A stretch of DNA of 64,000 bases from an uncultured bacterium. Its GTDB lineage: Bacteria; Bacillota; Clostridia; Lachnospirales; Lachnospiraceae. The DNA lies in the NCBI GenBank assembly GCA_905214955.1, contig CAJMON010000001.1:32800-96799 (forward strand), given 5' to 3'. The notes beneath the pieces are model-generated. The model worked only from the letters and a program-made list of their open reading frames with translations. It did no database searches and was not told the DNA's origin. A program made the position numbers and the translations under genes. This document shows, one piece after another, positions 1 through 7,870 of this stretch. Within the stretch, counting starts at the first letter, position 1; each line of letters starts with the position of its first letter.

Positions 1-459
1 GGGCTGATCGGAGAAGATCCCAAAGGCATCCCAAACAACCTGGTTCCCTATATTGCACAGGTGGCTGTTGGCAAGCTGGAGTGCCTGGGCGTTTTCGGAA
101 ACGATTATGATACACCGGATGGAACCGGCGTGCGGGATTATATCCATGTGGTAGACCTGGCAAAGGGACACGTAAAGGCAATGAAAAAACTGGAGCCGGG
201 CAGCGGAGTCAGTATTTATAACCTGGGTACCGGCAATGGCTACAGCGTGCTTCAGGTAGTAAAAGCATTTGAAAAGGCCTGCGGAAAAGAAATTAAATAT
301 GCCATCAAGCCCCGCCGTGCAGGAGATATTGCCACCTGCTACTGCGATGCATCCAAAGCAAAACGGGAGCTTGGCTGGGAAGCAGAAAAAGGAATCGAAG
401 AAATGTGCGCAGATTCCTGGAGATGGCAGAGCATGAACCCCAACGGCTACAACGACTGA
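1..459 (+). CDS. galE: UDP-glucose 4-epimerase, C-terminal part (partial, runs off the left edge)
   Basis: The reading frame is open from base 1 and ends at TGA 457-459, giving the last ~152 residues of a short-chain dehydrogenase/reductase-type sugar epimerase. GalE interconverts UDP-glucose and UDP-galactose with bound NAD in the cytoplasm. The visible part carries the family block GVRDYIHVVDLAKGH followed by YNLGTGNGYSVLQ and the C-terminal region with RRAGDIATCYCDASKAKRELGW, all typical of the substrate-binding C-terminal domain of GalE. The Rossmann fold and the YxxxK catalytic motif lie upstream of the window. It sits just before glmS and a glycopolymer locus, so supplying UDP-Gal (or UDP-GalNAc) for surface glycans is a reasonable role, by inference. 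A UDP-GlcNAc 4-epimerase specificity cannot be excluded. Confidence 0.93.
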   Translation, partial: GLIGEDPKGIPNNLVPYIAQVAVGKLECLGVFGNDYDTPDGTGVRDYIHVVDLAKGHVKAMKKLEPGSGVSIYNLGTGNGYSVLQVVKAFEKACGKEIKYAIKPRRAGDIATCYCDASKAKRELGWEAEKGIEEMCADSWRWQSMNPNGYND

Positions 460-475
460 AAACGACAAAAAGTGC

Positions 476-504
476 TTGACGCAGAACAAAAATTCTGTTA
501 TAGT
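476..504 (+). promoter_or_regulatory. sigma-A-type promoter for glmS
   Basis: TTGACG (476-481), a 17-bp spacer, and TATAGT (499-504). It starts 17 bases after the galE stop and predicts a transcript start near 511, leaving a ~238-nt 5' leader before glmS. Confidence 0.75.
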
Positions 505-511
505 TAGCTTG

Positions 512-612
512 TACAAAAGAGAACATTACAAAAGAAGAATCTTACAAAGGATAAATCTTACCAAAGATATCTTTACCAAAGATTTGTTGTACAAAGCAAA
601 GATTTACGAAAG
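512..612 (+). repeat. seven-copy TACNAAAG repeat in the glmS leader
   Basis: Seven copies of an 8-nt motif TAC(A/C/G)AAAG (one copy ends GG, one is TACAAAGC) begin at 512, 527, 543, 559, 575, 590 and 605, so the spacing is 15, 16, 16, 16, 15 and 15 nt. They occupy almost exactly the first 100 nt of the predicted transcript. Because the spacing is not a multiple of three the repeat is not a coding repeat. Its role is unknown; a repeated protein- or RNA-binding site is one possibility. Confidence 0.7.
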
Positions 613-645
613 AAAATACCGGTTGCCGGAAAGAATACAAAAGAG

Positions 646-677
646 AGCCGTAGAAATGAGAAATCAGATCTACGGCT
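646..677 (+). promoter_or_regulatory. hairpin in the glmS leader
   Basis: A perfect 9-bp inverted repeat, AGCCGTAGA (646-654) with TCTACGGCT (669-677), encloses a 14-nt loop and lies about 70 nt before the glmS start. It is followed by a weakly T-rich stretch (TCATTTGTATC) rather than a clean T tract, so it could be an attenuator or an mRNA-processing or stability element. The conserved glmS ribozyme core is not seen here. Confidence 0.5.
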
Positions 678-748
678 TCATTTGTATCAGGCTTTTTTCA
701 GGACAGAAGCGGTCCTTCGACATCGGTAAAAAAGAGGAGTGAAAGACG

Positions 749-2587
749 ATGTGCGGTATTGTAGGATATGTAGGCAGTGAACAGGCAGCACCGATCCTTC
801 TGGGGGGTCTTGCGAAGCTGGAGTACCGGGGATATGATTCCGCCGGAATTGCGGTACGGGATGAGAGCACTGGAAAGATCGAGATCGTAAAAGCCAAAGG
901 ACGTCTGAAGATTTTGGTGGAAAAGACGGATGCAGGAACCGCAGTTCCTGGCACCTGCGGTATTGGTCATACTCGCTGGGCAACGCACGGAGAGCCATCG
1001 GTCAGTAATGCACACCCACATTGTACAGAGGACCGTTCTGTAGTCCTAGTACACAACGGCATTATTGAAAATTATCAGGAGATCAAGGAAAAGCTGGTAA
1101 AGGCAGGCTATACATTTTATTCTCAGACCGATACCGAGGCAGCAGTCAAGCTGATTGACTATTACTATAAAAAGACCGGAAATCCGCTGGAAGCCATTTC
1201 TAGCACGATGCTGCGTATCCGGGGCTCCTATGCATTCGGCATTATGTTTCACGATCACCCGGGAAAGATTTTTGCGGCCAGAAAAGACAGCCCGCTGATC
1301 ATTGGAAAAAATGAAAGCGGAAGTCTGATTGCTTCTGACGTGCCGGCGATCTTAGAGCAGACCAGAAACATTTACTATATTGGAAATCTGGAGATTGCGG
1401 AGCTGACAGGGGAAGAGATTCATTTTTACAACATCGACCGGGAAGAGATTCAGAAAGACATGGTGGAGATCGGCTGGGATGCCAAGGCAGCAGAAAAAGG
1501 CGGCTATGAGCATTTCATGCTGAAAGAGATTCATGAACAGCCAAAGGCAGTTCAGGATACTTTGGGTGCCTACGTGGCAGATGGAAAGATTGATCTGTCA
1601 GAGACCGGCATTACCGATGAGATTCTGCAGAATCTGGAGCGGATTTACATTGTAGCCTGCGGCTCTGCATACCATGTGGGCGTAGCGGGAAAATATGTCC
1701 TGGAAGATCTGGCGGATATTCCAGTGGAAGTGGATCTTGCTTCGGAATTCCGATACCGGAATCCGAAACTGGTGAAAAACTCTATGGTGATTGTAGTGTC
1801 CCAGTCCGGAGAGACTGCAGACAGTCTGGCAGCCCTGCGTCTTGCAAAAGAAAAGGAAGTTCCGGTGCTGAGCGTGGTAAACGTGGTAGGTTCCAGCATT
1901 GCCAGAGAAAGTGATTATGTACTTTATACCTATGCTGGACCGGAAATTTCCGTGGCCACCACAAAGGCCTACAGCACCCAGCTGATTGCCATGTATCTTC
2001 TGGCAGTGCAGGGAGCAAAGGTGCGCGGCTGTATTGATGAGGCCCGCTATGAAACACTTCTGAAGGAAATGGGCACACTTCCTGGAAAGATCCAGAGAGT
2101 GCTGGAGGATAAAGAGCGGATTCAGTGGTTCGCAAGCAAATATGCCAATGCAAAAGACATTTTCTTTATCGGACGGGGACTGGATTATGCCATCAGCCTG
2201 GAAGGCAGCCTGAAAATGAAAGAGATCAGCTACATCCATTCCGAAGCATACGCAGCAGGAGAATTGAAACACGGTACCATCAGCCTTATTGAAAACGGCA
2301 CCCTGGTGGTAGGGGTGGTGACCCAGAGGTCCCTGTTTGAAAAGACCCTGAGTAACATGGTGGAAGTCAAGAGCCGCGGGGCATATCTGATGGGGCTGAC
2401 CAGCTATGGAAATTACAGCATTGAAGATACCGCAGACTTTTCCGTATACGTTCCAAAGACGGAGAGCTGCTTTACAACCAGTCTGGCCATTGTGCCGCTG
2501 CAGCTGATGGGTTATTATGTCAGCGTAGCAAAGGGCTTAGATGTAGATAAACCAAGAAATCTTGCAAAATCTGTTACAGTAGAGTAA
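749..2587 (+). CDS. glmS: glutamine--fructose-6-phosphate aminotransferase (isomerizing)
   Basis: This 612-residue protein makes glucosamine-6-phosphate from fructose-6-phosphate and glutamine, the entry step to UDP-GlcNAc for peptidoglycan and surface glycans. It starts MCGIVGY, so Cys2 becomes the N-terminal nucleophile of the glutaminase (class II amidotransferase) domain (about residues 1-230; GHTRWATHG is the glutamine-binding block). Two SIS domains follow (about 285-425 and 455-600), with the sugar-phosphate loop VSQSGETADS and the C-terminal PRNLAKSVTVE signature that ends essentially every GlmS. Length matches the family. The start is set by an AGAGGAG ribosome site 741-upstream region and by the need for Met-Cys at the N terminus. 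Upstream lie a promoter, an unusual repeat leader and a hairpin, which suggests leader-mediated control of a kind other than the glmS ribozyme. Confidence 0.97.
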   Translation: MCGIVGYVGSEQAAPILLGGLAKLEYRGYDSAGIAVRDESTGKIEIVKAKGRLKILVEKTDAGTAVPGTCGIGHTRWATHGEPSVSNAHPHCTEDRSVVLVHNGIIENYQEIKEKLVKAGYTFYSQTDTEAAVKLIDYYYKKTGNPLEAISSTMLRIRGSYAFGIMFHDHPGKIFAARKDSPLIIGKNESGSLIASDVPAILEQTRNIYYIGNLEIAELTGEEIHFYNIDREEIQKDMVEIGWDAKAAEKGGYEHFMLKEIHEQPKAVQDTLGAYVADGKIDLSETGITDEILQNLERIYIVACGSAYHVGVAGKYVLEDLADIPVEVDLASEFRYRNPKLVKNSMVIVVSQSGETADSLAALRLAKEKEVPVLSVVNVVGSSIARESDYVLYTYAGPEISVATTKAYSTQLIAMYLLAVQGAKVRGCIDEARYETLLKEMGTLPGKIQRVLEDKERIQWFASKYANAKDIFFIGRGLDYAISLEGSLKMKEISYIHSEAYAAGELKHGTISLIENGTLVVGVVTQRSLFEKTLSNMVEVKSRGAYLMGLTSYGNYSIEDTADFSVYVPKTESCFTTSLAIVPLQLMGYYVSVAKGLDVDKPRNLAKSVTVE

Positions 2588-2604
2588 GACAGGCGGGAGA
2601 AAAC

Positions 2605-4236
2605 ATGAAGGCATATCAGCTGAAACTGACATTCACAGAAGCATCATCCAGCAGATGGTGCAGGCTTCTGGTCCCGACAAAGCTTTCTTTTTCCCAGCTA
2701 AGCGTGGTGATCAATACCTGTTTTTCTCTGGAAAATGGAGAATTCAGCTTTGTCTTTGAAAAATCAGAGACGAAACTTTCAGAGGGGGAACTGGACGAAA
2801 CGTCCAGGCTGTGGGAAGCGGATGCCTCCATGGTACTGGTGGAAAACTATTTTGAACAGGAAAAAGCCTGCGCCTACTGGTGGAAGAATCTTGCACCGGC
2901 AGTGATTGAGATTGAATGGGAAGCAGCTGTTTTGGACAGAAAAGAGTGCTTTCCAGAGATTGTGGAAGTGGAATCCAAAAGCCAGGAAGAAGACAACAGT
3001 GATCTTCAGAAAGTCAATGAGAAGCTGGCAGGAATGCAGCTTTTAAAACAGTCCAGCGGCCCGATGACCCAGAAGCAGATTTGTGACAGTCTGGATAAAG
3101 GATTTTTCAGAATCCGGGGAGGGCATCCACGGGAGAAAGAACTCATTGAAGGAATGATGCGAACCGGCAGGTCAGGCACCATGGAACCAGTGTTTGCCTG
3201 CTATGAAAAGAAAGATTTGGCACAGATTGCAGAAAATCACGGGCTTGCTGGATTTTCCGAACTTGGGAAAAAAAGCCTGATCCGCTATGTGTACAGCCGG
3301 GTCATGGATCCGGCTGTGATGAGCAGGTACCTGCTGTATATGACGGAAAAAGAAAGTCGGGCATTCAGACGGGCCATCGCCATGGGCGGCCGCGTCCGGG
3401 ACAACGACTGCAGCGTATTTGATTATGCAGGATGCGGCGGGTATGTGGGATTCCGCAGTCGGACAGAAATTGAGATTCCCAGAGAAGTATGCCAGGCTTT
3501 TGCAGATCTGGACGACCAGGAATTTGAAAAAAAGCGGGAAAAGACCAGAAAGGTGCTGAATTATTTAAATACAACAGCCAGTCTGTATGGTACCTGTCCC
3601 ATGCACTTTGTGCAGATGCTTTACAAGAAAAACGAGGACAGCTGTTTTTCTATGAAAGAGGCAAAGAGAGTAGAAGCAGAGTGTCCCACAGCCAGAAAAG
3701 CATTTCTGATTAAGGAAAACAGAGTGATTCTGCTGGACATTGAAGAAGAACGGATGGAAGATGTCTATTTGGAGATACAGAGAGATCTGTCTTATTATGA
3801 GCCGGATGCCAGGACGGTGTTTGTTATGGGAGAAGAAAATTACCTTCCCTTTGACAGTTATATGGAAGCATTGGAAGCCGTTCTTTGGAACCTGACAGGA
3901 GAAAAAGGAGCAAGGATTCGACAGCTGTGCGGAGATATTCAATATTATGCACGGATGGGAAATCAGATTGAAGATGTGATCGCTTATCTGGAAGAATGCG
4001 GAGTTAGAATTTCCTCTGCGAAGATGCTGAGACTGAAAACTGTGATGGAAGATCTCTGGGAGCATACCCGGATGATATCCTACAGAGGACATACACCGGC
4101 AGAATTAAAGAAAACAGAGGAACAGAAAATTGTCCGCTTTTCCACCTGGAGCACACTGCGGATTCATCCCAATGATCTCTGTCCCTGTGGTTCGGGAAAA
4201 TGCTATAGAAAATGCTGCGGCAGAAAAAAAGTATGA
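2605..4236 (+). CDS. PRiA4-ORF3-like N-terminus with C-terminal SEC-C zinc motif, unknown function
   Basis: A 543-residue protein. The first ~110 residues (MKAYQLKLTF...SFSQLSVVINTCF) resemble the plasmid pRiA4b ORF-3-like domain, a small alpha/beta fold of unknown function. The middle is charged and alpha-helical with no motif I recognise. The last 20 residues carry a clean SEC-C motif, DLCPCGSGKCYRKCCG, a zinc-binding element (CxC...CC) best known from the SecA C terminus and found on many unrelated proteins. The gene follows glmS by 17 bp and is followed, also by 17 bp, by a glycosyltransferase, so the three are probably co-transcribed. No signal peptide or membrane segment is seen, so it is probably cytoplasmic. 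Its function cannot be assigned; a role in the surrounding glycan pathway is not implied by the sequence. Confidence 0.85.
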   Translation: MKAYQLKLTFTEASSSRWCRLLVPTKLSFSQLSVVINTCFSLENGEFSFVFEKSETKLSEGELDETSRLWEADASMVLVENYFEQEKACAYWWKNLAPAVIEIEWEAAVLDRKECFPEIVEVESKSQEEDNSDLQKVNEKLAGMQLLKQSSGPMTQKQICDSLDKGFFRIRGGHPREKELIEGMMRTGRSGTMEPVFACYEKKDLAQIAENHGLAGFSELGKKSLIRYVYSRVMDPAVMSRYLLYMTEKESRAFRRAIAMGGRVRDNDCSVFDYAGCGGYVGFRSRTEIEIPREVCQAFADLDDQEFEKKREKTRKVLNYLNTTASLYGTCPMHFVQMLYKKNEDSCFSMKEAKRVEAECPTARKAFLIKENRVILLDIEEERMEDVYLEIQRDLSYYEPDARTVFVMGEENYLPFDSYMEALEAVLWNLTGEKGARIRQLCGDIQYYARMGNQIEDVIAYLEECGVRISSAKMLRLKTVMEDLWEHTRMISYRGHTPAELKKTEEQKIVRFSTWSTLRIHPNDLCPCGSGKCYRKCCGRKKV

Positions 4237-4253
4237 CAGAAGAAGGAAGCCAA

Positions 4254-5198
4254 ATGAAGAAATTATCGGTAGTGATACCGGCCTATAATGAAGAAAAAAT
4301 GGTGCCAAAGACGGCGAAGACTGTGAGCGGCCTTTTGAAGGCACATCAGATTCCCTATGAGTTGATCTTTGTCAACGATGGTTCCAAGGATGGAACCTGG
4401 CAGGAGATTGAAAAGGCAGTCAGTACCTATCCTGGAATTACCGGTGTACAGTTTTCCAGAAACTTCGGAAAAGAATCGGCGATTCTGGCAGGACTTGCAA
4501 CGGCAACAGGAGACTGTTGTGCAGTTATGGACTGCGATCTTCAGCATCCGCCGGAAACCCTTCTGGAAATGTACCGCCTCTGGAGCGAGGAAGGGTATGA
4601 GATTGTGGAAGGCGTCAAGCACAGCAGAGGAAAAGAAAGTGCACTTCACAAAGCCAGCGCCGGGATGTTTTACAAGATCATGACCAAAGCAGTAGGCATT
4701 GATATGTCCAGGGCATCGGATTTTAAACTGATGGATAAAAAAGCGGTGGAAGCGCTGCTTGTCATGCCGGAGCGGAATACCTTTTTTAGAGCCCTGTCTT
4801 CCTGGATTGGATATCGAACCACCAGTGTGGAGTTTGATGTGCAGGAGCGGGAAGAGGGAGAATCTAAGTGGTCCACCTGGTCCCTGATCAAGTACGCACT
4901 GCGCAATATTATCGGATTTTCCACAGCTCCCATGCAGATGGTCACCGTGGCTGGAGTGCTGGTATTGTGCATGGGCATCATCTTAGGTATTCAGTCCTTG
5001 TACAAATATTTCCGGGGACATGCCCTGGAAGGATTTACCACAGTGATTCTGCTGCTGCTGATTATTGGCAGTATCATCATGATCAGCCTTGGAATCATCG
5101 GCTGCTACATCTCTAAGATTTATGAGGAAGTGAAAGGACGTCCAAGATATCTGGTGTCCAGAAAAATTGTCAGCACCGTACCAGAGAATGAAAAATAA
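4254..5198 (+). CDS. CsbB/DPM1-type polyprenyl-phosphate glycosyltransferase (GT2)
   Basis: A 314-residue GT2 enzyme expected to transfer a sugar from a nucleotide donor to undecaprenyl phosphate on the inner face of the membrane. The catalytic domain (about 1-220) has VVIPAYNEE, VNDGSKDGT, SRNFGKESA and the metal-binding MDCDLQHPP block. Two hydrophobic segments follow (about 225-250 and 262-290), the usual arrangement in CsbB, GtrB and YkoT-like proteins. The frame is open further upstream, but ATG 4254 has a GGAAG ribosome site and begins directly at the conserved MKKLSVVIP, so I use it. In Bacillus-type systems a CsbB enzyme works with a GtcA-like flippase and a YfhO glycosyltransferase; a YfhO-like gene occurs later in this locus (16289). 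A bidirectional terminator follows. The exact sugar cannot be read from sequence. Confidence 0.88.
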   Translation: MKKLSVVIPAYNEEKMVPKTAKTVSGLLKAHQIPYELIFVNDGSKDGTWQEIEKAVSTYPGITGVQFSRNFGKESAILAGLATATGDCCAVMDCDLQHPPETLLEMYRLWSEEGYEIVEGVKHSRGKESALHKASAGMFYKIMTKAVGIDMSRASDFKLMDKKAVEALLVMPERNTFFRALSSWIGYRTTSVEFDVQEREEGESKWSTWSLIKYALRNIIGFSTAPMQMVTVAGVLVLCMGIILGIQSLYKYFRGHALEGFTTVILLLLIIGSIIMISLGIIGCYISKIYEEVKGRPRYLVSRKIVSTVPENEK

Positions 5199-5207
5199 GG
5201 AAAAAAG

Positions 5208-5254
5208 AAAACCGGATATTTGGCAGAAGTTTTCTGCCAGGTATCCGGTTTTTG
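5208..5254. terminator. bidirectional intrinsic terminator between convergent genes
   Basis: Stem AAAACCGGATA (5208-5218) pairs with TATCCGGTTTT (5242-5252); an inner GGCAGAA/TTCTGCC repeat tops it. T tracts occur on both strands, suiting both the glycosyltransferase on the plus strand and the nucleotidyltransferase on the minus strand. Confidence 0.85.
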
Positions 5255-5300
5255 TTGCCAAGCATATCAAGAATTGGTCTGGTGGACCGATTTTGATTGA

Positions 5301-6221
5301 TTATTTGTAAAGAGGAGACTGGTAAACACCAGCATCGATGAGTGCTTTGAAAGAATTTACTACAGACTCTTTGTCCTCTTTGTAGGTAACGCCGAACCAT
5401 TTGTCGTGGGTTTTTAAAACGGTAACGGAAGCTTTTCCTTCTTTCAAACGCTGGTCCACAACAGCGGGGATCAGATACTCTGCTTTTACATCGCCTTCTT
5501 TGATGTTGGAGAGGAACTCCTTGAAGCCTTCTTCCAGAATGTCGAAGAGTTCCGGAGTGAAGCCCCACATATTCATAGATACCAGAGAAGCGGGATCTAA
5601 CGGAGTGAAGCCGCCCTTGCCGTCCGGAACACCAGCACCGGTTTCGGTTTTGTAAATATCAGAAGTTTCGGTTACGCCAGCAAGATTGCCCTCAGAATCT
5701 ACTTTGCATACGCCACGGGTAACAGCACCGTTCTCGCTTAAGGTGTTGCCAAGGATAAAGCCTGCCATGCAGTAATGGGAAATGCCGTCTGCAGGAGCAT
5801 CCTGTACCAGGAAATCATGAATCTTGACAAAGCCTTCTTTTCCATAATAATCGTCTGCATTGATGACAGCGAAAGGAGTATCGACGATATCCTTGCAGCA
5901 GAGGATGGCATGTCCGGTGCCGAAGGGTTTCTTACGGCCTTCCGGTACGGAAAAGCCTTCGGGAAGAGCATCCAGCTCCTGGTATGCGTAAGCGACATCG
6001 GCTACTTTCTCGATGCGGTTTCCAATGACTTCTTTGAAATCTTTCTCCAGATCTTTGCGGATGATGAAGACGATGCGGTTGAAACCTGCCTCTAAAGCAT
6101 CATGGATGGAATAGTCCATGATGATCTCACCGGAGGGACCTACCGGGGCAAGCTGTTTGATTCCGCCGCCAAAACGGCTGCCGATTCCTGCAGCCATGAT
6201 TACAAGCGTTGTTTTTTTCAT
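5301..6221 (-). CDS. sugar-1-phosphate nucleotidyltransferase family protein
   Basis: A 306-residue NTP-transferase-fold protein, expected to form a nucleotide sugar (NDP-sugar) from a sugar-1-phosphate and NTP in the cytoplasm. The N-terminal signature is seen as LVIMAAGIGSRFGGGIKQLAPVG, slightly different from the GxGTR(L)xPxT form of GalU/RfbA; INADDYYG supplies the metal-binding aspartates. The open frame extends 43 codons further upstream, but that stretch is not family-like; ATG at 6221 follows AAAGGAGATT and opens with MKKTTLVIMAAG, and a promoter lies just beyond. It is the only minus-strand gene in this half of the glycan locus. The nucleotide and sugar are not determinable by eye, so I give no gene symbol. 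Confidence 0.85.
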   Translation of the reverse strand: MKKTTLVIMAAGIGSRFGGGIKQLAPVGPSGEIIMDYSIHDALEAGFNRIVFIIRKDLEKDFKEVIGNRIEKVADVAYAYQELDALPEGFSVPEGRKKPFGTGHAILCCKDIVDTPFAVINADDYYGKEGFVKIHDFLVQDAPADGISHYCMAGFILGNTLSENGAVTRGVCKVDSEGNLAGVTETSDIYKTETGAGVPDGKGGFTPLDPASLVSMNMWGFTPELFDILEEGFKEFLSNIKEGDVKAEYLIPAVVDQRLKEGKASVTVLKTHDKWFGVTYKEDKESVVNSFKALIDAGVYQSPLYK

Positions 6222-6255
6222 AAAAATGAATCTCCTTTGTATGTTTGGTAAAAAT

Positions 6256-6284
6256 AGTATACCATAGAGCAGAGAAAATGTCAT
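6256..6284 (-). promoter_or_regulatory. promoter for the minus-strand nucleotidyltransferase gene
   Basis: Read on the minus strand: ATGACA (6284-6279), 17-bp spacer, TATACT (6261-6256). The start codon lies about 35 bases downstream. Confidence 0.7.
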
Positions 6285-6376
6285 GGTGAAAAGTGACATA
6301 CTTTGTGCCAAAGAGGATAAAAAGCGTGTAAAAAACGCAGAGATCTCCAAAAATCTGGGAAGCCAGGCGAAAGGTC

Positions 6377-6405
6377 TTGCCGATTAGTGGAAGGTTTGAT
6401 ATAAT
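6377..6405 (+). promoter_or_regulatory. promoter for the rfbC-led glycopolymer operon
   Basis: TTGCCG (6377-6382), 17-bp spacer, perfect TATAAT (6400-6405), 92 bp before the rfbC start. No other comparably clear promoter is seen until 22,624, so the genes from rfbC to the GT2 at 21,650 may be one transcript. Confidence 0.7.
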
Positions 6406-6496
6406 ATAACAATGCCAAACATGTATTCATCAGAAACAGCAGTGCCAGGTGCACTGCTCATTCGTATGAAGGAAAATCGAGAGGAGAAACATAGAA

Positions 6497-7060
6497 ATGG
6501 GAAAAATTACCGTAGAAACATGTGAAATCGAAGGTCTGAAAGTGATTACACCCACCGTATTCGGTGATGAACGTGGCTATTTTATGGAGACATACAATTA
6601 CAACGATTACAAGGCAGCCGGAATCGACATGGAGTTTGTACAGGACAACCAGTCTGCATCCAAAAAAGGCGTTTTAAGAGGACTGCATTTCCAGATCAAT
6701 TATCCTCAGGACAAGCTGGTGCGTGTAGTAGCAGGCGAAGTGTTTGATGTGGCTGTGGATATGAGAAAAGGATCTCCGACTTTTGGAAAGTGGTTTGGTG
6801 TGCTGCTGTCTGCAGAGAACAAAAAACAGTTCTTTATCCCGAAGAACTTTGCACACGGATTTGTTGTATTATCTGATCATGCAGAATTTGCTTACAAGTG
6901 TACGGACTTCTATCATCCCAACGATGAAGGCGGACTGGCATGGAACGATCCTGAGATCGGTGTAGAATGGCCGATCCCGGAAGGAATGGAACTGACAATT
7001 TCTGAGAAAGATAAAAAGTGGGGCGGTATTTCCCAGTGGGTAAAGGAGCACAATGCTTAA
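6497..7060 (+). CDS. rfbC: dTDP-4-dehydrorhamnose 3,5-epimerase family protein
   Basis: A 187-residue cupin-fold enzyme of the RmlC/RfbC family. RmlC epimerises dTDP-4-keto-6-deoxyglucose at C3 and C5 on the way to dTDP-L-rhamnose. Family blocks are FGDERGYFMETYN, the catalytic-base region KGVLRGLHFQ (His of LRGLHFQ) and KFFIPKNFAHGFVVLSD (here QFFIPKNFAHGF), then the YKCTDFYHPNDEGGLAWNDP substrate-binding segment. Length is typical. RfbA, RfbB and RfbD are not in this window and must be elsewhere if rhamnose is made. It is the first gene of the long plus-strand operon, and its end overlaps wzm by 8 bp. Confidence 0.93.
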   Translation: MGKITVETCEIEGLKVITPTVFGDERGYFMETYNYNDYKAAGIDMEFVQDNQSASKKGVLRGLHFQINYPQDKLVRVVAGEVFDVAVDMRKGSPTFGKWFGVLLSAENKKQFFIPKNFAHGFVVLSDHAEFAYKCTDFYHPNDEGGLAWNDPEIGVEWPIPEGMELTISEKDKKWGGISQWVKEHNA

Positions 7061-7850
7061 AGACATTTACGAAAACCGCCGGATGATTTTCAAGCTGGCG
7101 AAAAATGATTTCAAAACCAGATATGCAGGTTCTGTGTTCGGTACTGTCTGGGCATTTGTACAGCCTCTGGTGACCATTGCTGTCTATTACTTTGTATTTG
7201 GATATGGCCTGAAAGGAGGTACGGATACCGGTTCAGAGGTTCCCTTTGTACTGTATCTGGTATCTGGAATTGTGCCCTGGTTTTATTTTCAGGAAGGATG
7301 GATGAACGGAACTAGTTCTCTCCTGGAATATAGTTACCTGATCAAAAAAGTGGTCTTCAATATAAACGTACTTCCGGTAATCAAGCTGGTTTCGGCCAGC
7401 TTTGTCCATCTGGTGTTCCTCTGTATCAGCTTTCTGCTGTTTGGATTTTTTGGATGGCTGCCGGATTTGTACTATCTGCAGATTCTGTATTATTACCTGT
7501 CACTGACCATTCTTCTGCTGGCACTGTGCTATATCACCAGTGCAGTTGTGGTGCTCTTCCGGGATCTTGGGCAGATCATCAACATTGGACTGCAGGTTGG
7601 TGTGTGGCTGACTCCGATTATGTACGAACCGGCGGTATTCTTTAAATCCCATCCGGCAGTGATTCAGCTGTTAAAGATCAATCCGGTCTATTACATTGTA
7701 AATGGCTACCGGGACGCATTCATCAACAAGCAGTGGTTCTGGGAGCATCCCAGGTGGACCCTGTATTTCTGGATTGTGACGGCTCTTCTGCTGATCTTTG
7801 GAAAATGGGTATTTGAACGTCTCCGTCCGCATTTTGCAGATGTCTTATAA
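7053..7850 (+). CDS. wzm: ABC-2 polysaccharide exporter, membrane subunit
   Basis: A 265-residue integral membrane protein with about six hydrophobic segments, the permease half of a Wzm/Wzt (TagGH-like) exporter that moves a lipid-linked glycan across the cytoplasmic membrane. The N-terminal amphipathic region RRMIFKLAKNDFKTRYAGSVFGTVWAFVQPL is the standard ABC-2 permease opening, and ALCYITSAVVVLFRDLGQIINIGLQVGVWLTPIMY is the family core before INPVYYIVNGYRDA. ATG 7053 follows AAAGGAG and overlaps the rfbC stop, indicating translational coupling. The ATPase partner follows 20 bp later. Distinguishing a wall teichoic acid exporter from another glycopolymer exporter needs more than this gene; the neighbours argue for a heteropolysaccharide. 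Confidence 0.92.
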   Translation: MLKDIYENRRMIFKLAKNDFKTRYAGSVFGTVWAFVQPLVTIAVYYFVFGYGLKGGTDTGSEVPFVLYLVSGIVPWFYFQEGWMNGTSSLLEYSYLIKKVVFNINVLPVIKLVSASFVHLVFLCISFLLFGFFGWLPDLYYLQILYYYLSLTILLLALCYITSAVVVLFRDLGQIINIGLQVGVWLTPIMYEPAVFFKSHPAVIQLLKINPVYYIVNGYRDAFINKQWFWEHPRWTLYFWIVTALLLIFGKWVFERLRPHFADVL

Positions 7851-7870
7851 ACGATAAAGAGGAAACAGAC

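Noticed and set aside
476..742. 88-codon open frame between galE and glmS
   Set aside because: It starts at the -35 element of the glmS promoter, has no ribosome site and covers the repeat leader; the repeat spacing is not a codon multiple.
511..748. glmS ribozyme
   Set aside because: I looked for the conserved cleavage-site core (AGCGCC-like) and its paired regions ahead of glmS and did not find them.
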